From positions 1 to 64,000 of the forward strand of contig NZ_WBOL01000015.1 in NCBI RefSeq assembly GCF_008973715.1: 64,000 nt of DNA. Direction: 5' to 3'. The notes under the pieces are model-generated. The model made no database searches. It saw only the letters and a program-made list of their open reading frames with translations, and was not told where the DNA came from. The first letter of the stretch is position 1. Each line of letters begins with the position of its first letter. The stretch comes from Nitrincola schmidtii (GTDB lineage: Bacteria; Pseudomonadota; Gammaproteobacteria; Pseudomonadales; Balneatricaceae). The position numbers and the translations under genes are program-made. Of this stretch, positions 37,181-48,151 are shown piece after piece.

Positions 37181-37501
37181 TAAGGATATCTGCTCTTTTC
37201 ATCAAGGCTAAAAAGGTCACTCGTGATGAGTGTTATTGATCTCTATTTTGCAGTTTTTCAACACCCAGTACCAGAGATACTGCCGAGATGACTCGCGAAG
37301 ACATATTAAATGAGTAAAACGAAAATTAGTATGTTGTAACCAGCACACACTCTGGGAGAGACATAGGATTCAATATGACTGACCGTCTGCCGCATGGATG
37401 CGGCAGCCGAGCCCCCATGGATGGGTTTACGGCGTGTTAGACGTATTGAAGCCTATGACTCTTATCACCCTCTGTGCTTTTTGAAATAGGTTTCTTTTCT
37501 A
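37181..37501. other. Spacer between nadE and fimT
   Basis: No gene. It contains the palindromic repeat at 37386-37440 and presumably the nadE promoter near its left side. Nothing else is clear. Confidence 0.5.
37386..37440. repeat. REP-like palindromic element with GCATGGATGC hairpin
   Basis: CTGCCGCATGGATGCGGCAG forms a hairpin with an ATGGAT-type loop, followed by CCCATGGATGGG, a second small hairpin of the same design, and TTTACGGCGTGT. Elements ending ACGGCGTGT with (CC)ATGGAT(GG) hairpins are frequent in Pseudomonas and relatives, as I recall. The two direct repeats at 50527-50610 share the GCATGGATGC core. Confidence 0.65.
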
Positions 37502-38020
37502 TTATTTGATTTCCTCTCTTACTCTTCCTGACATAGATAAAATCAGACGATATTCTTTTTCTGGGTTGCCCGCATGGATACTGAACGTTCCGTTGGAAAA
37601 GCCAGTGACACTTCCATCAGGTTGATAGGTTAAACTGTCACCGCGATTCCAATAAACGGTCACTTGTGATTTGAAGGTTGTAACGCGAATCACATCTTCT
37701 GGTTTGGTAGGTAAACGGTTTCTGTCATGATCGACAAACATGATCAATCCTGACCATTCTGTTGCGCCTGTTAATGCATCACCAACACAGGTTTGTTGAT
37801 CATTACTTCGACAAATTGTTACCCACTCTTGACGAGTCACAGATTCAATTCGAGCTAGGGCTAAATGCGTTCTAAGCTGTTCGGCTGCTGTTTCTTGACG
37901 CGTCTGTTCCACTAAGGCTGAAAAGGATGGCACGGCCACTGTGGCTAAGATAACGAGAATCACAATGGCGGTCATCAGCTCTAACAGACTGAACCCAGAT
38001 TGATAATCTTTATGACCCAT
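37502..38020 (-). CDS. fimT: GspH/FimT-family minor type IV pilin
   Basis: Minor pilin that helps start pilus assembly. 172 residues: the prepilin peptidase site G^FSLLELM (residues ~9-16), a hydrophobic helix (~17-38), and a GspH domain. The ATG at 38020 overlaps the pilX stop codon by one base. Last gene of the four-gene minor pilin operon. FimT and FimU cannot be told apart here. Confidence 0.82.
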   Translation of the reverse strand: MGHKDYQSGFSLLELMTAIVILVILATVAVPSFSALVEQTRQETAAEQLRTHLALARIESVTRQEWVTICRSNDQQTCVGDALTGATEWSGLIMFVDHDRNRLPTKPEDVIRVTTFKSQVTVYWNRGDSLTYQPDGSVTGFSNGTFSIHAGNPEKEYRLILSMSGRVREEIK

Positions 38021-38460
38021 CAATACAACTCCATCCAATGATCTAGATGGATATTGCCGCTATCAGGGGATCGGTAAAAACGAACGCGCAGATGGGTTTC
38101 ACTGAGTGCGCCAGCCTGGTTAATAATGGCTCCTTCAACATTTAACGTCACCTGATTGGCTTGCCAAATTAACGCACTCTCAGGGATGTCAAAGTAACTT
38201 TGCTTAGCGAAGTTGGCCCATTCTCCAGTGGGCCAGTGAGCGCTTTCCCAGTATTCAGGGTTTGAACTGATCCATTCGTAGAAAACAACCACACCGGTAT
38301 CTGCGGCTTGATCAGCCATCATTTTTAACTGAAACTGATGGCTCATTCGCTGTTGCAGTTGTGAATTTACTGAAGCGCTGAAGGTTAGCAGAGCGACTAC
38401 CGCTAAAAAGATGAGTGTAATAACGAGCACACTACCCGTTTCTTTGTGGTGATAAAACAT
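38020..38460 (-). CDS. pilX: PilX-like minor pilin
   Basis: 146 residues with the PilX N-terminus (KETGSVLVITLIFLAVVALLTFSAS), where the usual Phe+1 and Glu5 of pilins are replaced, as in PilX of Pseudomonas. The ATG at 38460 is preceded by GGAGG at 5 bases. It follows pilW by 22 bases. Confidence 0.82.
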   Translation of the reverse strand: MFYHHKETGSVLVITLIFLAVVALLTFSASVNSQLQQRMSHQFQLKMMADQAADTGVVVFYEWISSNPEYWESAHWPTGEWANFAKQSYFDIPESALIWQANQVTLNVEGAIINQAGALSETHLRVRFYRSPDSGNIHLDHWMELY

Positions 38461-38482
38461 CGATACCTCCATGTATCTTGCT

Positions 38483-39028
38483 TTAATATCGTCGAAGTGC
38501 GGCGCTATAAATCATCGGTTGCTGATCCTCATTGATTCCGGAAAGCCTGAATTCAAACTCCACTGATCTAACCAAACAACAACTATCTGGTGCAGAATCA
38601 TACTCAGATGCCTCGATGCGCCCATCATCATTTTTATCCACACCATAGGCAAATCGAACGGATTTAACGCCACTGATTAAGGAATGTCCATTACAGCGAA
38701 GTTGGTCATCACTTACCGTAAATCGATTAATATAACTACTACCTGATTCTTGCAATTGACCTAAGCAATTACGACTACCCTCTTCTGCGGCATAGGTAAG
38801 TACCAATACTTTTTCGTCACTAACCATTTCTATCGCATAGGCTTGTCGTATGGCTCGTCTTAACTGCAGCACAGTGAAGCGCTCAATCTCTTGAGATGAC
38901 GTTAGGCGCAATTGGGTTTGCCAACTTGATTTTCCAGCAATTAAAAAAGTAGAGATTCCCAGTAACAGGATTGAGCTGATCACCAGAGAAACCAACAACT
39001 CTGTTAGTGTAAAACCTTGTTGTTTCAT
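38483..39028 (-). CDS. pilW: PilW-like minor pilin
   Basis: 181 residues. Prepilin site G^FTLTELL (residues 5-12), hydrophobic helix to ~30, then a PilW-type globular part with several cysteines (SRNCLG, LRCNG, DSCCL). One base from pilV. Confidence 0.85.
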   Translation of the reverse strand: MKQQGFTLTELLVSLVISSILLLGISTFLIAGKSSWQTQLRLTSSQEIERFTVLQLRRAIRQAYAIEMVSDEKVLVLTYAAEEGSRNCLGQLQESGSSYINRFTVSDDQLRCNGHSLISGVKSVRFAYGVDKNDDGRIEASEYDSAPDSCCLVRSVEFEFRLSGINEDQQPMIYSAALRRY

Positions 39029-39029
39029 C

Positions 39030-39407
39030 TTAGCAGTCTATGAAAACAGGTTTATGGTTCAACCATACCTGAGTGGGAGCCAGAATATCTGTCGAGGCAT
39101 GGCTAAACACATCAGGAAAAGCATCGATCAAATAGCTTTCTCTTTCCGTGTCATTCATGTTCGAAAGGTAACAACGCTGCTGCCACAGCCGCTCGATAGC
39201 TTCGCCATGCAGGAGTGCAAGTCGAGAATCTTGATAACTTTGATAGGCGGATTGTAGATTTTTTAACTGAAGCTGAGTGAGGGCTAAGCTGCCCATCGAG
39301 AGAAGCAGCAGCGTGATCATTACTTCAGGAAGACCAATCCCACACTCTAGTCGAGAGTGAAGATTTAGCTGTATGTGTGGGTATTGAATAGAGTCAGAAT
39401 GAATCAT
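39030..39407 (-). CDS. pilV: PilV-like minor pilin
   Basis: 125 residues. Unusually long leader before the prepilin site (GIG^LPEVMITLLLL; cleavage after ~residue 25), then a helix and a small domain with cysteines. Leu replaces Phe at +1. First gene of the minor-pilin operon. Confidence 0.8.
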   Translation of the reverse strand: MIHSDSIQYPHIQLNLHSRLECGIGLPEVMITLLLLSMGSLALTQLQLKNLQSAYQSYQDSRLALLHGEAIERLWQQRCYLSNMNDTERESYLIDAFPDVFSHASTDILAPTQVWLNHKPVFIDC

Positions 39408-39562
39408 GAATCACCTCTTCCTTGAGATATTTAAATCAAAGTTTACCACTCCTTGGTATACGATAATTCAGATTAGTAGTTAGCCATTAACACGTCAAGA
39501 GTTTAGATATATTTGATCCAGACAGTGCAAAGCCACTAAAAAATAAGTGCGTAAAACAACTA

Positions 39563-41146
39563 CTAGCCTTGCTCACGCAACCGAAATGCACTATCTGCCA
39601 GCTCGGCACCGGCTTCATCGTATACATGAAATACTTGATGTGCACCCAATGCTTTCAGAACTTGAATCTCGTCAGCATATTCGACAATAGCTGTTACTTG
39701 GCCAGAAAAACCTCGATTAACCAACTGTTCCATCGCATAAATATTACCATGATGACTCGGCATGGTAAGTAGTATCATTTTAATTTCAGGATGACTCGCA
39801 ATGTTATCCCAAAAATCTGAATCGCTTGCATCTCCATGCAGAGCATGGAAGCCCGCAGCATTAATTTCATCAACTTTATCTGCGTTATTATCAATACCTA
39901 ACACTCTCACATCATATCCGTCTTTAAGTCGAGTGTACGCGCTTCGACCAATCTTACCCATACCTAACACAATAGCATCCGCATCGCTGATTGTGAGCAC
40001 CTTATCCGCATGATGAAGCTTATCAACGGGTGCTTGAGGTAAGAACTTATCAAGATAGAGATAGACTTTTTCACTCGCGCTATTAAGAGGTGATGCCAAC
40101 ACAAAACTTGCAGCAACAGCGATCGACAGCACAACCAACCAAGCCTCATCAAACCATCCCTGAGATACAGCGAGTGCTGCTACAATCAAACCAAACTCTG
40201 AGTAATTACTCAAACTGAGTGTAGCCAATGTAGACGTTCGATTTCGCAATCTGAATCGATTGAATATTAGTAAGAATAAAATACTTTTGATCGGTATTAA
40301 GAAGAGCAGTAGCGCCGAAAGGAATAATAAGTCCCATGTAGGTAAAGCCATCAAACCTATAGAAAGGAAAAAACCAACCAACAAAAATTCTTTAAGGTGA
40401 AATAGAGATTTCGCAAGATGATGCGACGCTTTGTGCGGTGCCAAAAGCATACCAATAATTAATGCTCCTAAATCACCCTTAACACCTACCGCTTCAAAGA
40501 GCCCATAACCCAGCACTAAAGCAAGCAAGATGCCATAGAGTATTTGCATCTCTCCATGACCTACCTTATCAAGTAAGTAACGAAGAAAAATCGATAAAGG
40601 TAGGAGTAAAAATAAGCCTAAAGCCCAAATACTGGGAAGTTGTCCCGTTGACGCAGATAAGAAAAGAACAGCAAAGATGTCCTGCATTATCAATACGCCG
40701 ATCGCCAATCGTCCATAAAAAGACTGCATTTCACTGCGTTCTTCTAGGACTTTAACGGCAAAAACAGTACTCGAGAATGCTAAGGCAAACGATAAAAGTA
40801 AGAATGTCTGCCAATCACTATTCGCTAACAGGGCAATTCCTGTTAATTTAAAGAGAGATAAAACTGCAATCAGAATGCCACTCGACAACACCATATGCCC
40901 AGTCGCACCCAACCAGACCTCTGTGCGTAGCAGAGTTCTGACATCCAATTTTAAACCAATGGTAAACAATAAAAGCGTGACACCAAGGTTAGATAAGGAT
41001 TCCAACGTTGGTGTCATGGAGTAGCCAAGATAATTTAACGCAAAGCCCGCTGCTAAAAATCCAACCAAGGGTGGTAAACGCACCAGCATGGCGCCCAGAC
41101 CACCCAAAAAAGCTGCAATAATAAAAGCGAACTCTTCGTATTCCAT
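39563..41146 (-). CDS. CPA2-family cation:proton antiporter with TrkA-N domain
   Basis: Kef/Ybal-type inner-membrane antiporter, probably K+/H+. Residues 1-365 hold about 12 hydrophobic helices (FTIGLKLD, ALAFSSTVFAVKVLEE, GDLGALIIGMLLAP); residues ~390-510 form a TrkA-N nucleotide-binding domain (IVLGMGKIGRSAY). 527 residues. It lies 42 bases past fkpB, in the place where related genomes carry ispH and pilE/pilY1. Confidence 0.88.
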   Translation of the reverse strand: MEYEEFAFIIAAFLGGLGAMLVRLPPLVGFLAAGFALNYLGYSMTPTLESLSNLGVTLLLFTIGLKLDVRTLLRTEVWLGATGHMVLSSGILIAVLSLFKLTGIALLANSDWQTFLLLSFALAFSSTVFAVKVLEERSEMQSFYGRLAIGVLIMQDIFAVLFLSASTGQLPSIWALGLFLLLPLSIFLRYLLDKVGHGEMQILYGILLALVLGYGLFEAVGVKGDLGALIIGMLLAPHKASHHLAKSLFHLKEFLLVGFFLSIGLMALPTWDLLFLSALLLFLIPIKSILFLLIFNRFRLRNRTSTLATLSLSNYSEFGLIVAALAVSQGWFDEAWLVVLSIAVAASFVLASPLNSASEKVYLYLDKFLPQAPVDKLHHADKVLTISDADAIVLGMGKIGRSAYTRLKDGYDVRVLGIDNNADKVDEINAAGFHALHGDASDSDFWDNIASHPEIKMILLTMPSHHGNIYAMEQLVNRGFSGQVTAIVEYADEIQVLKALGAHQVFHVYDEAGAELADSAFRLREQG

Positions 41147-41188
41147 ACGTTATTCCATGTTCTTATGATTTATTATTTGCTTTTTAGA

Positions 41189-41632
41189 TTAAGCGTTTGC
41201 CAACGGCTGAACTTCTAAAATTTCCACCTCAAACAGGATCGTTTTACCGGCTAGTGGATGATTAAAATCCACGGTGACACGCTCGTCACTGAACTCAGTA
41301 ACAACGCCAGGCACTTCACCACCAGGCTCTTGGAAAGTAACCACTAAACCCGGCTCTAAATCCATATCTTTAAACTGACTACGTGGCATTACCTGAATAT
41401 TACTGGGATTATGCATGCCAAAACCACGCTCAGGAGCGATGGTTAGATCAAGGTGATCACCCGGCTTCAGGCCAGAAAGCGCCATTTCAAACCCCTCTGG
41501 AATATTGCCGTCACCAAATACAAACTTGGCAGGATTAGCCGCAAAGTTAGAATCGATGACCTGTCCATTTTCCAACTTAATCGCGAAATGCATTGTGACT
41601 GCTGTACCTTGTCCCACTGTAATGTCATTCAT
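41189..41632 (-). CDS. fkpB: FKBP-type peptidyl-prolyl isomerase FkpB (SlpA family)
   Basis: Cytosolic prolyl isomerase/chaperone of 147 residues. SlyD/SlpA-type FKBP fold: TVGQGTAVTMHFAIKLENG, GDGNIPEGFEMALSGLKPGD, with the inserted flap domain. It overlaps lspA by 4 bases. Confidence 0.93.
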   Translation of the reverse strand: MNDITVGQGTAVTMHFAIKLENGQVIDSNFAANPAKFVFGDGNIPEGFEMALSGLKPGDHLDLTIAPERGFGMHNPSNIQVMPRSQFKDMDLEPGLVVTFQEPGGEVPGVVTEFSDERVTVDFNHPLAGKTILFEVEILEVQPLANA

Positions 41633-42183
41633 GATTTTTCCTCATTGGAAGTTGATGAACCTTGAGTTCTACCCGAAACAAACACCATATCAAAGATCAG
41701 AATGGCGGCACCAACCGTTATCGCACTGTCTGCAAGATTAAATGCAGGAAAGTACCAGCCACCATAGTGCACAGAGATAAAATCGACAACGTAACCATGG
41801 ATGATACGATCATAAAGGTTACCTAGAGCACCCCCCATAATCAGCGCAAGCGCTGTTCGCATCCACCATTGTTTAGCAGGTGTAGCACGTAACCATTGTA
41901 GTAATACCACACAAACGCCTATGGCGACTAGTGCAAAAAACCAACGTTGCCATCCACCTGCACCTGCCAGAAAACTGAAGGCTGCGCCAGGGTTATGCAG
42001 CAAGGTTAAATCAAAGAAGGGCAACACTGGAACAGGTTGGGCATAGGTCAAATAAGTGGATGCCAACCATTTTGTGCCCAGATCCAGCAGGATGACCAGA
42101 AACGTTAACCCTAACCACTGCAAAGCGCCTGCTTGCGCAGGCACTCCAAAACCCAGAACAGTCGATGAGTCTGCGTTACGCAT
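41629..42183 (-). CDS. lspA: Lipoprotein signal peptidase
   Basis: Aspartyl protease that removes lipoprotein signal peptides after lipidation. Four membrane helices; catalytic Asp in [19 protein letters not shown] (both D) and LADSAI. About 184 residues starting at 42183; it overlaps the ileS end by 8 bases. Confidence 0.95.
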   Translation of the reverse strand: MRNADSSTVLGFGVPAQAGALQWLGLTFLVILLDLGTKWLASTYLTYAQPVPVLPFFDLTLLHNPGAAFSFLAGAGGWQRWFFALVAIGVCVVLLQWLRATPAKQWWMRTALALIMGGALGNLYDRIIHGYVVDFISVHYGGWYFPAFNLADSAITVGAAILIFDMVFVSGRTQGSSTSNEEKS

Positions 42184-44992
42184 AGAAACGTTGTTCACCT
42201 TCACCAGTCACATTATCCACACAACGTGTGCACAGTTCTGGGTGTTCTTCATGGCTGCCCACATCTTCACGATGGTGCCAGCAACGCGCACACTTTGGAT
42301 GCTCTGAAGACACGACGGACACTTTCAAGCCATCGACTTGCGTGACACGTGCATCGGCACCCTCTTCTAAAGGCTTCAAGGTCGCAGAAGAGGTGATCAA
42401 CACGAAACGCAACTCATTACCTAGCTGAGCTAAGTCTGCTTTCAGTGCATCATCGACATAAAGGACCACTTCTGCCGCTAGGGATGCTTTCACCAGCTTT
42501 TCGTTACGCGCATCTTCAAGACACTTGTTCACCGCGTCTTTAACTGCCATGACTCGACGCCAGTAGGCATCGCCTAAGCTATCTTCAGCGGATAGCGTAA
42601 ACAAACCTTCGTACCATGTACTTAACAAGACACTTTCACGACGGCTACCGGGCAGCACTTCATAAATTTCTTCTGCCGTAAAGCTAAGGATCGGTGCAAT
42701 CCAGCGCGTTAAGGCTTCAGCAATATGATACAAGGCTGTCTGACAGGAACGACGTGCCAAACTATCTACCTGAGTGGTGTACTGACGATCTTTGATGATA
42801 TCCAGATAGAAGCCACCCAATTCATGTACACAGAAATTATGCACCGCTTGGTAAACATCTAAGAAACGATAGTCATCATATGCAGCGATAATCTTTTGCT
42901 GTAAACGCCAGGTCGCATCAACCGCCCAACGATCCAAAGTGAGCATCTTTTCTGGATCAACCAAGTCAGAAGAAGGGTCAAAGCCATTCAGGTTAGCCAG
43001 CAAGAAGCGCGCGGTATTGCGGATACGACGATAGGAATCTGCTGTACGTTGCAGTATCTGCTTAGATACCGCCATTTCCCCAGAGTAATCGGTTGCAGCT
43101 ACCCAAAGGCGCAGAATATCGGCACCCATACTATCGGTGACTTCTTGCGGAGCGATGACGTTGCCCAAGGACTTGGACATTTTGTAGCCTTTCTCATCCA
43201 CGACGAAGCCATGGGTTAACACCTGCTTGTAAGGGGCAACACCATTGATCGCAATTGAGGTTTTTAAGGAGGACTGGAACCAACCACGATGTTGGTCAGA
43301 ACCTTCTAAATACATGTCGGCCGGGAATTGCAGCTCTTCACGTGTTCTCAGCACAGAATGGTGTGTCGTACCCGAATCAAACCAGACATCGAGTGTATCG
43401 GTCACTTTATCGTAATCAGCCGCTTCATCCCCTAGCAACTCAGCCGCATCTAGCTCAAACCATGCATCAATACCGTCTTTTTCGATACGCAACGCAACAG
43501 CTTCGATCAGTTCTTGCGTACGCGGATGCAACTCGCCGGTTTGCTTATGTGTAAATAGCGTGATCGGCACACCCCAAGTACGCTGACGCGATACACACCA
43601 GTCTGGGCTTTGCTCAAACATCGCTTCGATACGTGCTTGACCCCAGCCAGGGAACCACTGCACACCTTTGATCGCCTCTAAGGCATCTGCACGCAGGTTT
43701 TTATCATCCATCGACACAAACCATTGTGGTGTAGCACGATAGATTAACGGTGTTTTGGTTCTCCAGCAGTGTGGATAGCTGTGCTGGAATTTTTTCAGAT
43801 GCACCAGTTTTTTCTCGCGCTCGAGTGCATCACAGACAGGATCATCGGCCTTATACACATGCACACCAGCAAACTCTCCCGCCGCATCACTATAGGTACC
43901 ATTGGCCTGAACTAGGTTCAGCGTACCTAAACCATAGGCTTGACCAACAACAAAGTCTTCCATACCGTGATCTGGAGCTGTATGAACGGCACCGGTACCT
44001 GCATCAGTTGTGACGTGATCGCCAAGGATAACGGGCACATGACGGTCATAAACGGGGTGTTGAAGGAGCTGTCCTTCCAATAATTTGCCTGAACAACGTG
44101 CAATAACCTGGTACTGCTGAATACCCCAGCGAGCCATAATGTCATCGACCATATCGGCTGCCAGAATCAAGCGCTCTTTACCTTGATTAACGGCAGTTTC
44201 CACTAGGGCATAATCCAATTCAGCATTCAATGAAACCGCTTGGTTGGCAGGAATAGTCCAAGGCGTGGTCGTCCAGATCACAATGGATATCGGTCCATAA
44301 CCCGCATCTGTACCAAACAATTGCAGTACAGCGTCGGTATTGACCACGCTGAAGCGCACATCGATTGCAGTAGAGGTTTTGTCTTGATACTCAACTTCTG
44401 CTTCAGCTAAGGCTGATTGACCGACTACGCTCCAGTAAACGGGCTTGTAACCTTTCACTAAGTGACCGTTTTCAATGATACGACCGAGTGAACGAACGAT
44501 ATTGGCTTCGGTTTCAGCATTCATGGTTAAGTAAGGCTGATCCCAGTCACCGATTACACCCAAGCGGATAAAATCATCTTTTTGACCTTCGATCTGCTTT
44601 TGCGCGTAGTCACGGCAATGTTGACGAAACTCACGGAAAGGCACTTTATCGCCGGCACGACCAATGGTCGTTTCAACCTTGTGTTCGATGGGTAGACCAT
44701 GACAATCCCAACCCGGAATATAGGGCGCATCGAAACCGCTCAGGGTTTTCGATTTAACGATCATATCCTTGATCACTTTATTGACCGCATGACCGATATG
44801 AATACTGCCGTTAGCGTAGGGAGGGCCATCGTGCAGAATAAACTTGCGACGCCCCTGACCCTCTTCACGTAAACGTGCATAGAGGTCCATTTCAGCCCAG
44901 CGCGCCAATCGAGCAGGTTCACGTTCTGGCAGATTACCACGCATTGGAAACTCAGTTTCCGGCAGGTTCAATGTAGGTTTGTAATCGGTCAT
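42176..44992 (-). CDS. ileS: Isoleucyl-tRNA synthetase
   Basis: Class I synthetase, 938 residues, the usual bacterial length. HIGH motif in [11 protein letters not shown] (~residue 60), CP1 editing domain, KMSKS in YKMSKSLGN (~600), anticodon-binding domain, and a C-terminal zinc site (CARCWHH ... CTRC). The ATG at 44992 lies 1 base past the ribF stop. Confidence 0.98.
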   Translation of the reverse strand: MTDYKPTLNLPETEFPMRGNLPEREPARLARWAEMDLYARLREEGQGRRKFILHDGPPYANGSIHIGHAVNKVIKDMIVKSKTLSGFDAPYIPGWDCHGLPIEHKVETTIGRAGDKVPFREFRQHCRDYAQKQIEGQKDDFIRLGVIGDWDQPYLTMNAETEANIVRSLGRIIENGHLVKGYKPVYWSVVGQSALAEAEVEYQDKTSTAIDVRFSVVNTDAVLQLFGTDAGYGPISIVIWTTTPWTIPANQAVSLNAELDYALVETAVNQGKERLILAADMVDDIMARWGIQQYQVIARCSGKLLEGQLLQHPVYDRHVPVILGDHVTTDAGTGAVHTAPDHGMEDFVVGQAYGLGTLNLVQANGTYSDAAGEFAGVHVYKADDPVCDALEREKKLVHLKKFQHSYPHCWRTKTPLIYRATPQWFVSMDDKNLRADALEAIKGVQWFPGWGQARIEAMFEQSPDWCVSRQRTWGVPITLFTHKQTGELHPRTQELIEAVALRIEKDGIDAWFELDAAELLGDEAADYDKVTDTLDVWFDSGTTHHSVLRTREELQFPADMYLEGSDQHRGWFQSSLKTSIAINGVAPYKQVLTHGFVVDEKGYKMSKSLGNVIAPQEVTDSMGADILRLWVAATDYSGEMAVSKQILQRTADSYRRIRNTARFLLANLNGFDPSSDLVDPEKMLTLDRWAVDATWRLQQKIIAAYDDYRFLDVYQAVHNFCVHELGGFYLDIIKDRQYTTQVDSLARRSCQTALYHIAEALTRWIAPILSFTAEEIYEVLPGSRRESVLLSTWYEGLFTLSAEDSLGDAYWRRVMAVKDAVNKCLEDARNEKLVKASLAAEVVLYVDDALKADLAQLGNELRFVLITSSATLKPLEEGADARVTQVDGLKVSVVSSEHPKCARCWHHREDVGSHEEHPELCTRCVDNVTGEGEQRFYA

Positions 44993-44993
44993 A

Positions 44994-45950
44994 TCAATTA
45001 ACTTCCGCTTGTGAATGCTGCTCAGGCGTGTGTTCAAACCAGCGCCGAGCGGTTTCAATATCTAAAAAAATTTGTGTTTTTAACGCTTCAAGACCTTCGA
45101 AACGCTTTTCGGGACGCAGAAAATGTAGAAATTCCACCTGCATCAATTGCCCATAGATCTCTTCTTGCCAGTCAAATAGATGTACTTCAAGTACGGGTAA
45201 TCGACCATTCACTGTCGGCCTGACACCGACATTACTGATACCACGCACTTCATGTCCATTGAAGCGCGCTAGCACCGTATACACACCTTGCAAGGGACAA
45301 CGAAAGCGATGCATTCGCACATTCGCGGTTGGCACCCCCAGTTGTCGACCTATCTTGTTGCCGTGCTGTACACGACCTGTCACACAATAGGGACGACCTA
45401 ACAGGGTTTCAGACAACTCGAAATCGCCACGCATCAAGGTTTCTCTTAGGCGCGTACTGCTAACACGTTGATCTTGAATTTCGTAGGTGTGTGTATGTTC
45501 AACGGTAAAGCCGTGCGTCTTTCCTGCGGCTTCAAGCATGGCGTAATCACCCGTACGATCACAGCCAAAGCGAAAGTCATCACCCACGACAAAATGACGA
45601 ACATTCAAGCCATTCAACAGCAACTCATCAACAAACGCCTGTGCGGACATGCTGCGTAAACGGGCGTTGAACGTTAAGCACAAAACCCGATCAATGCCTT
45701 CATCACGAAGCAGGCGTACTTTTTCGTCAAAGCGTGTTAATCGCGGAGGTGCCTCGCTACCGGCAAAAAACTCCCGTGGCTGTGGTTCAAAAATAATCAC
45801 TACACTGGGCAAGCCTAACTCAGAGGCTTTAGATTTTACCTGATCCAACACTTTTTGATGCCCTAAATGCACGCCATCAAAATTACCAATGGTTGCTACA
45901 CAACCCCGGTGTTTGTCGCGCAAATTATGTAAGCCTCGGATCAGTTCCAT
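44994..45950 (-). CDS. ribF: Bifunctional riboflavin kinase/FAD synthetase
   Basis: Makes FMN and FAD. Residues 1-180 are the adenylyltransferase ([25 protein letters not shown]), and ~185-310 the riboflavin kinase ([20 protein letters not shown]). 318 residues. Upstream partner of ileS. Confidence 0.97.
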   Translation of the reverse strand: MELIRGLHNLRDKHRGCVATIGNFDGVHLGHQKVLDQVKSKASELGLPSVVIIFEPQPREFFAGSEAPPRLTRFDEKVRLLRDEGIDRVLCLTFNARLRSMSAQAFVDELLLNGLNVRHFVVGDDFRFGCDRTGDYAMLEAAGKTHGFTVEHTHTYEIQDQRVSSTRLRETLMRGDFELSETLLGRPYCVTGRVQHGNKIGRQLGVPTANVRMHRFRCPLQGVYTVLARFNGHEVRGISNVGVRPTVNGRLPVLEVHLFDWQEEIYGQLMQVEFLHFLRPEKRFEGLEALKTQIFLDIETARRWFEHTPEQHSQAEVN

Positions 45951-46026
45951 GCCAGTGTCTTAAGTCGAGAAATGAACCGCACATTATAGTCGAAAAAGCG
46001 CCTCATTATCAGCCCCAAATGCCCTG

Positions 46027-47580
46027 TCAGGCTCTTAAATGCCTTAGACGTAAGCCCATAATGAACTGAACACACAGATAGACCAGCATCCCACCCATCA
46101 CCAACAGTACCATTTGCTCTATGCGTTGCCACAACCCCATCTGCAACCAAGCGTCTGTTGAGTTTCTAAAGAAGATTAGAAAAGCCAACATCGCCACATT
46201 GGCAAGCCCATTACGAATCAGCACTTTCGACCAACCGGGCTGCCACTGCAGCACATCGACTTTTCTAAGACCATGCAACAACATAGCTGCGTTTAAGAAA
46301 GCAGATAAGGATGTTGCGAGCGCCAAACCAACATGATCTAAGGGCCATACCAAAATCAGGTTAAACACCATATTCGCCGCCATTGCCCAAATAGCAATAC
46401 GCACCGGTGTTTTCATATCTTGACGTGAAAAGTATCCAGTCGCCAACACCTTGATCAGCATAAATGCCAGCAATCCAATCGCATAGGCCTTCAAACTCAT
46501 TCCTGCCATCAAGACATCACGGTCTTGCATCTGACCGTAATGAAACAGTGTCGCGATCATGGGCTCAGCCAGCACAATCAGAGCAAGGGCTGCAGGCAGA
46601 CCGATTAGCAAGATCATTCTAAGCGCCCAATCCAGTGTCGCTGCAAAACGCTGGGGACTTTTTTCCGCATGATTGCGCGATAAGGCTGGTAAAATAACGG
46701 TCGCAATGGCGATACCAAACACGCCTAAAGGCAACTCGACCAAGCGATCAGAGTAGTAAAGCCAAGAAACACTGCCATTCTGCAGGAAAGACGCCAACAC
46801 GGTATCTAACAACAAATTGATTTGCGCAACTGAGACACCAAACAGTGCTGGCACCATCAACTTCATAATGCGCTGAACACCTTCATCCTTCCAGCCCGGG
46901 GTGGGTCGTGGCAATAATCGTAAACGCGCTAAGAAAGGCAGCTGAAAAAGTAGCTGCATTACTCCGGCTAAGAACACCCCCCAGGCCATTCCCATAATCG
47001 GCGGGTCCATCATCGGACTGATCCATAACGCCGCACCTATCAAACACACATTCAGGATCACTGGTGTAAAGGCCGGAATAGCGAAGCGCTCATAGCTATT
47101 TAAAATAGCACCACAAAATGCAGTTAAGGAGATCAACAATAAATACGGAAAGGTGATACGCAGCATTTCAGCCGCTAGCGGGAAACGCTCATCATCTGCC
47201 AAATAAAAGCCCGGAGCAAAAAGTGCAGCCAACAGCGGTGCCGCCATCATCGCCGCCAGCGTAATCATCAACAAGGTTATGCCCAGTGTGCCAGCCACTC
47301 GATTGACCAGTAACTGCACGGCATTCAAATCGCGTTGAGTGCGATACTCTGATAACACCGGCACAAAGGCTTGTGCAAAAGCACCCTCAGCAAATAAGCG
47401 TCGTAAAAAGTTAGGAATTTTAAAGGCCACGAAAAAGGCATCTGCATGACCACCCGCACCAAAAACCGAAGCAACAATGACGTCTCGGGCTAGCCCCAAA
47501 AACCGTGACAACAGCGTCATAATGCCGACCACACCGCTGGATCTTAGCAAACCGCTTTTTCGTTTTTCTGACGCTTCCAA
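46027..47580 (-). CDS. murJ: Lipid II flippase MurJ (MviN)
   Basis: MOP-superfamily membrane protein that flips lipid II for peptidoglycan synthesis; about 14 hydrophobic helices. MTLLSRFLGLARDVIVASVFG and FAEGAFAQAFVPVLSEY are family motifs. No ATG is available: I chose TTG 47580 (GGAG 9 bases upstream, ~517 residues, near E. coli length). An alternative TTG is at 47637. Confidence 0.92.
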   Translation of the reverse strand: MEASEKRKSGLLRSSGVVGIMTLLSRFLGLARDVIVASVFGAGGHADAFFVAFKIPNFLRRLFAEGAFAQAFVPVLSEYRTQRDLNAVQLLVNRVAGTLGITLLMITLAAMMAAPLLAALFAPGFYLADDERFPLAAEMLRITFPYLLLISLTAFCGAILNSYERFAIPAFTPVILNVCLIGAALWISPMMDPPIMGMAWGVFLAGVMQLLFQLPFLARLRLLPRPTPGWKDEGVQRIMKLMVPALFGVSVAQINLLLDTVLASFLQNGSVSWLYYSDRLVELPLGVFGIAIATVILPALSRNHAEKSPQRFAATLDWALRMILLIGLPAALALIVLAEPMIATLFHYGQMQDRDVLMAGMSLKAYAIGLLAFMLIKVLATGYFSRQDMKTPVRIAIWAMAANMVFNLILVWPLDHVGLALATSLSAFLNAAMLLHGLRKVDVLQWQPGWSKVLIRNGLANVAMLAFLIFFRNSTDAWLQMGLWQRIEQMVLLVMGGMLVYLCVQFIMGLRLRHLRA

Positions 47581-47792
47581 ATCTGCAATACTCCATCCGT
47601 TTGTGGTATTCTTGCCACTGTTCGGCCAATTGCGCAAATAATAGCGTGCTTTAAGGGCCGCTCATAGCATACGCGCGAGAGAATTCGTGATAAACAGTTG
47701 ACAATACCTTCGTAAGCAGGAATAATTTCGCGTCTGTTTTCCGGCACTACTACCGCCGTAATTTGATCAACCTAAGTTTAAAGGAGCCGACT

Positions 47793-48056
47793 GTGGCTAA
47801 TTCCGCAGGATCCCGTAAACGTGCTCGCCAGGCGGAGAAGCGTCGTCAGCAAAACGCTAGTCTGCGCTCCATGGCACGTACCTACTTGAAAAGAGTTATC
47901 AACGCTATCGCCGCTGGTGATAAAGCTGCTGCTGAAGCGGCATTCAAAACAGCACAGCCTGTTTTGGATAGCTCTGCAAACAAAGGCATTTTTCACGCCA
48001 ATAAGATTGCGCGTCACAAGAGCCGTTTGTCTGCAAAAATCAAAGCAATGGCTTAA
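47793..48056 (+). CDS. rpsT: 30S ribosomal protein S20
   Basis: 16S-binding primary assembly protein, 87 residues, lysine/arginine-rich helices ([20 protein letters not shown]). GTG start at 47793 after AAGGAG; rpsT often uses a weak start codon under autoregulation. Divergent from murJ. Confidence 0.97.
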   Translation: MANSAGSRKRARQAEKRRQQNASLRSMARTYLKRVINAIAAGDKAAAEAAFKTAQPVLDSSANKGIFHANKIARHKSRLSAKIKAMA

Positions 48057-48070
48057 TACAAGCTATTGTA

Positions 48071-48097
48071 AAAAAACCGGCTAAGGCCGGTTTTTTT
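48071..48097. terminator. Intrinsic terminator after rpsT
   Basis: AAAAACCGGC-TAAG-GCCGGTTTTT stem-loop with a T tract, 15 bases past the rpsT stop. Confidence 0.92.
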
Positions 48098-48151
48098 GTG
48101 TCTGCTCAAAGCACTAAACTCTCAAAGAACTAAACTCTCAAATCACTAAAC

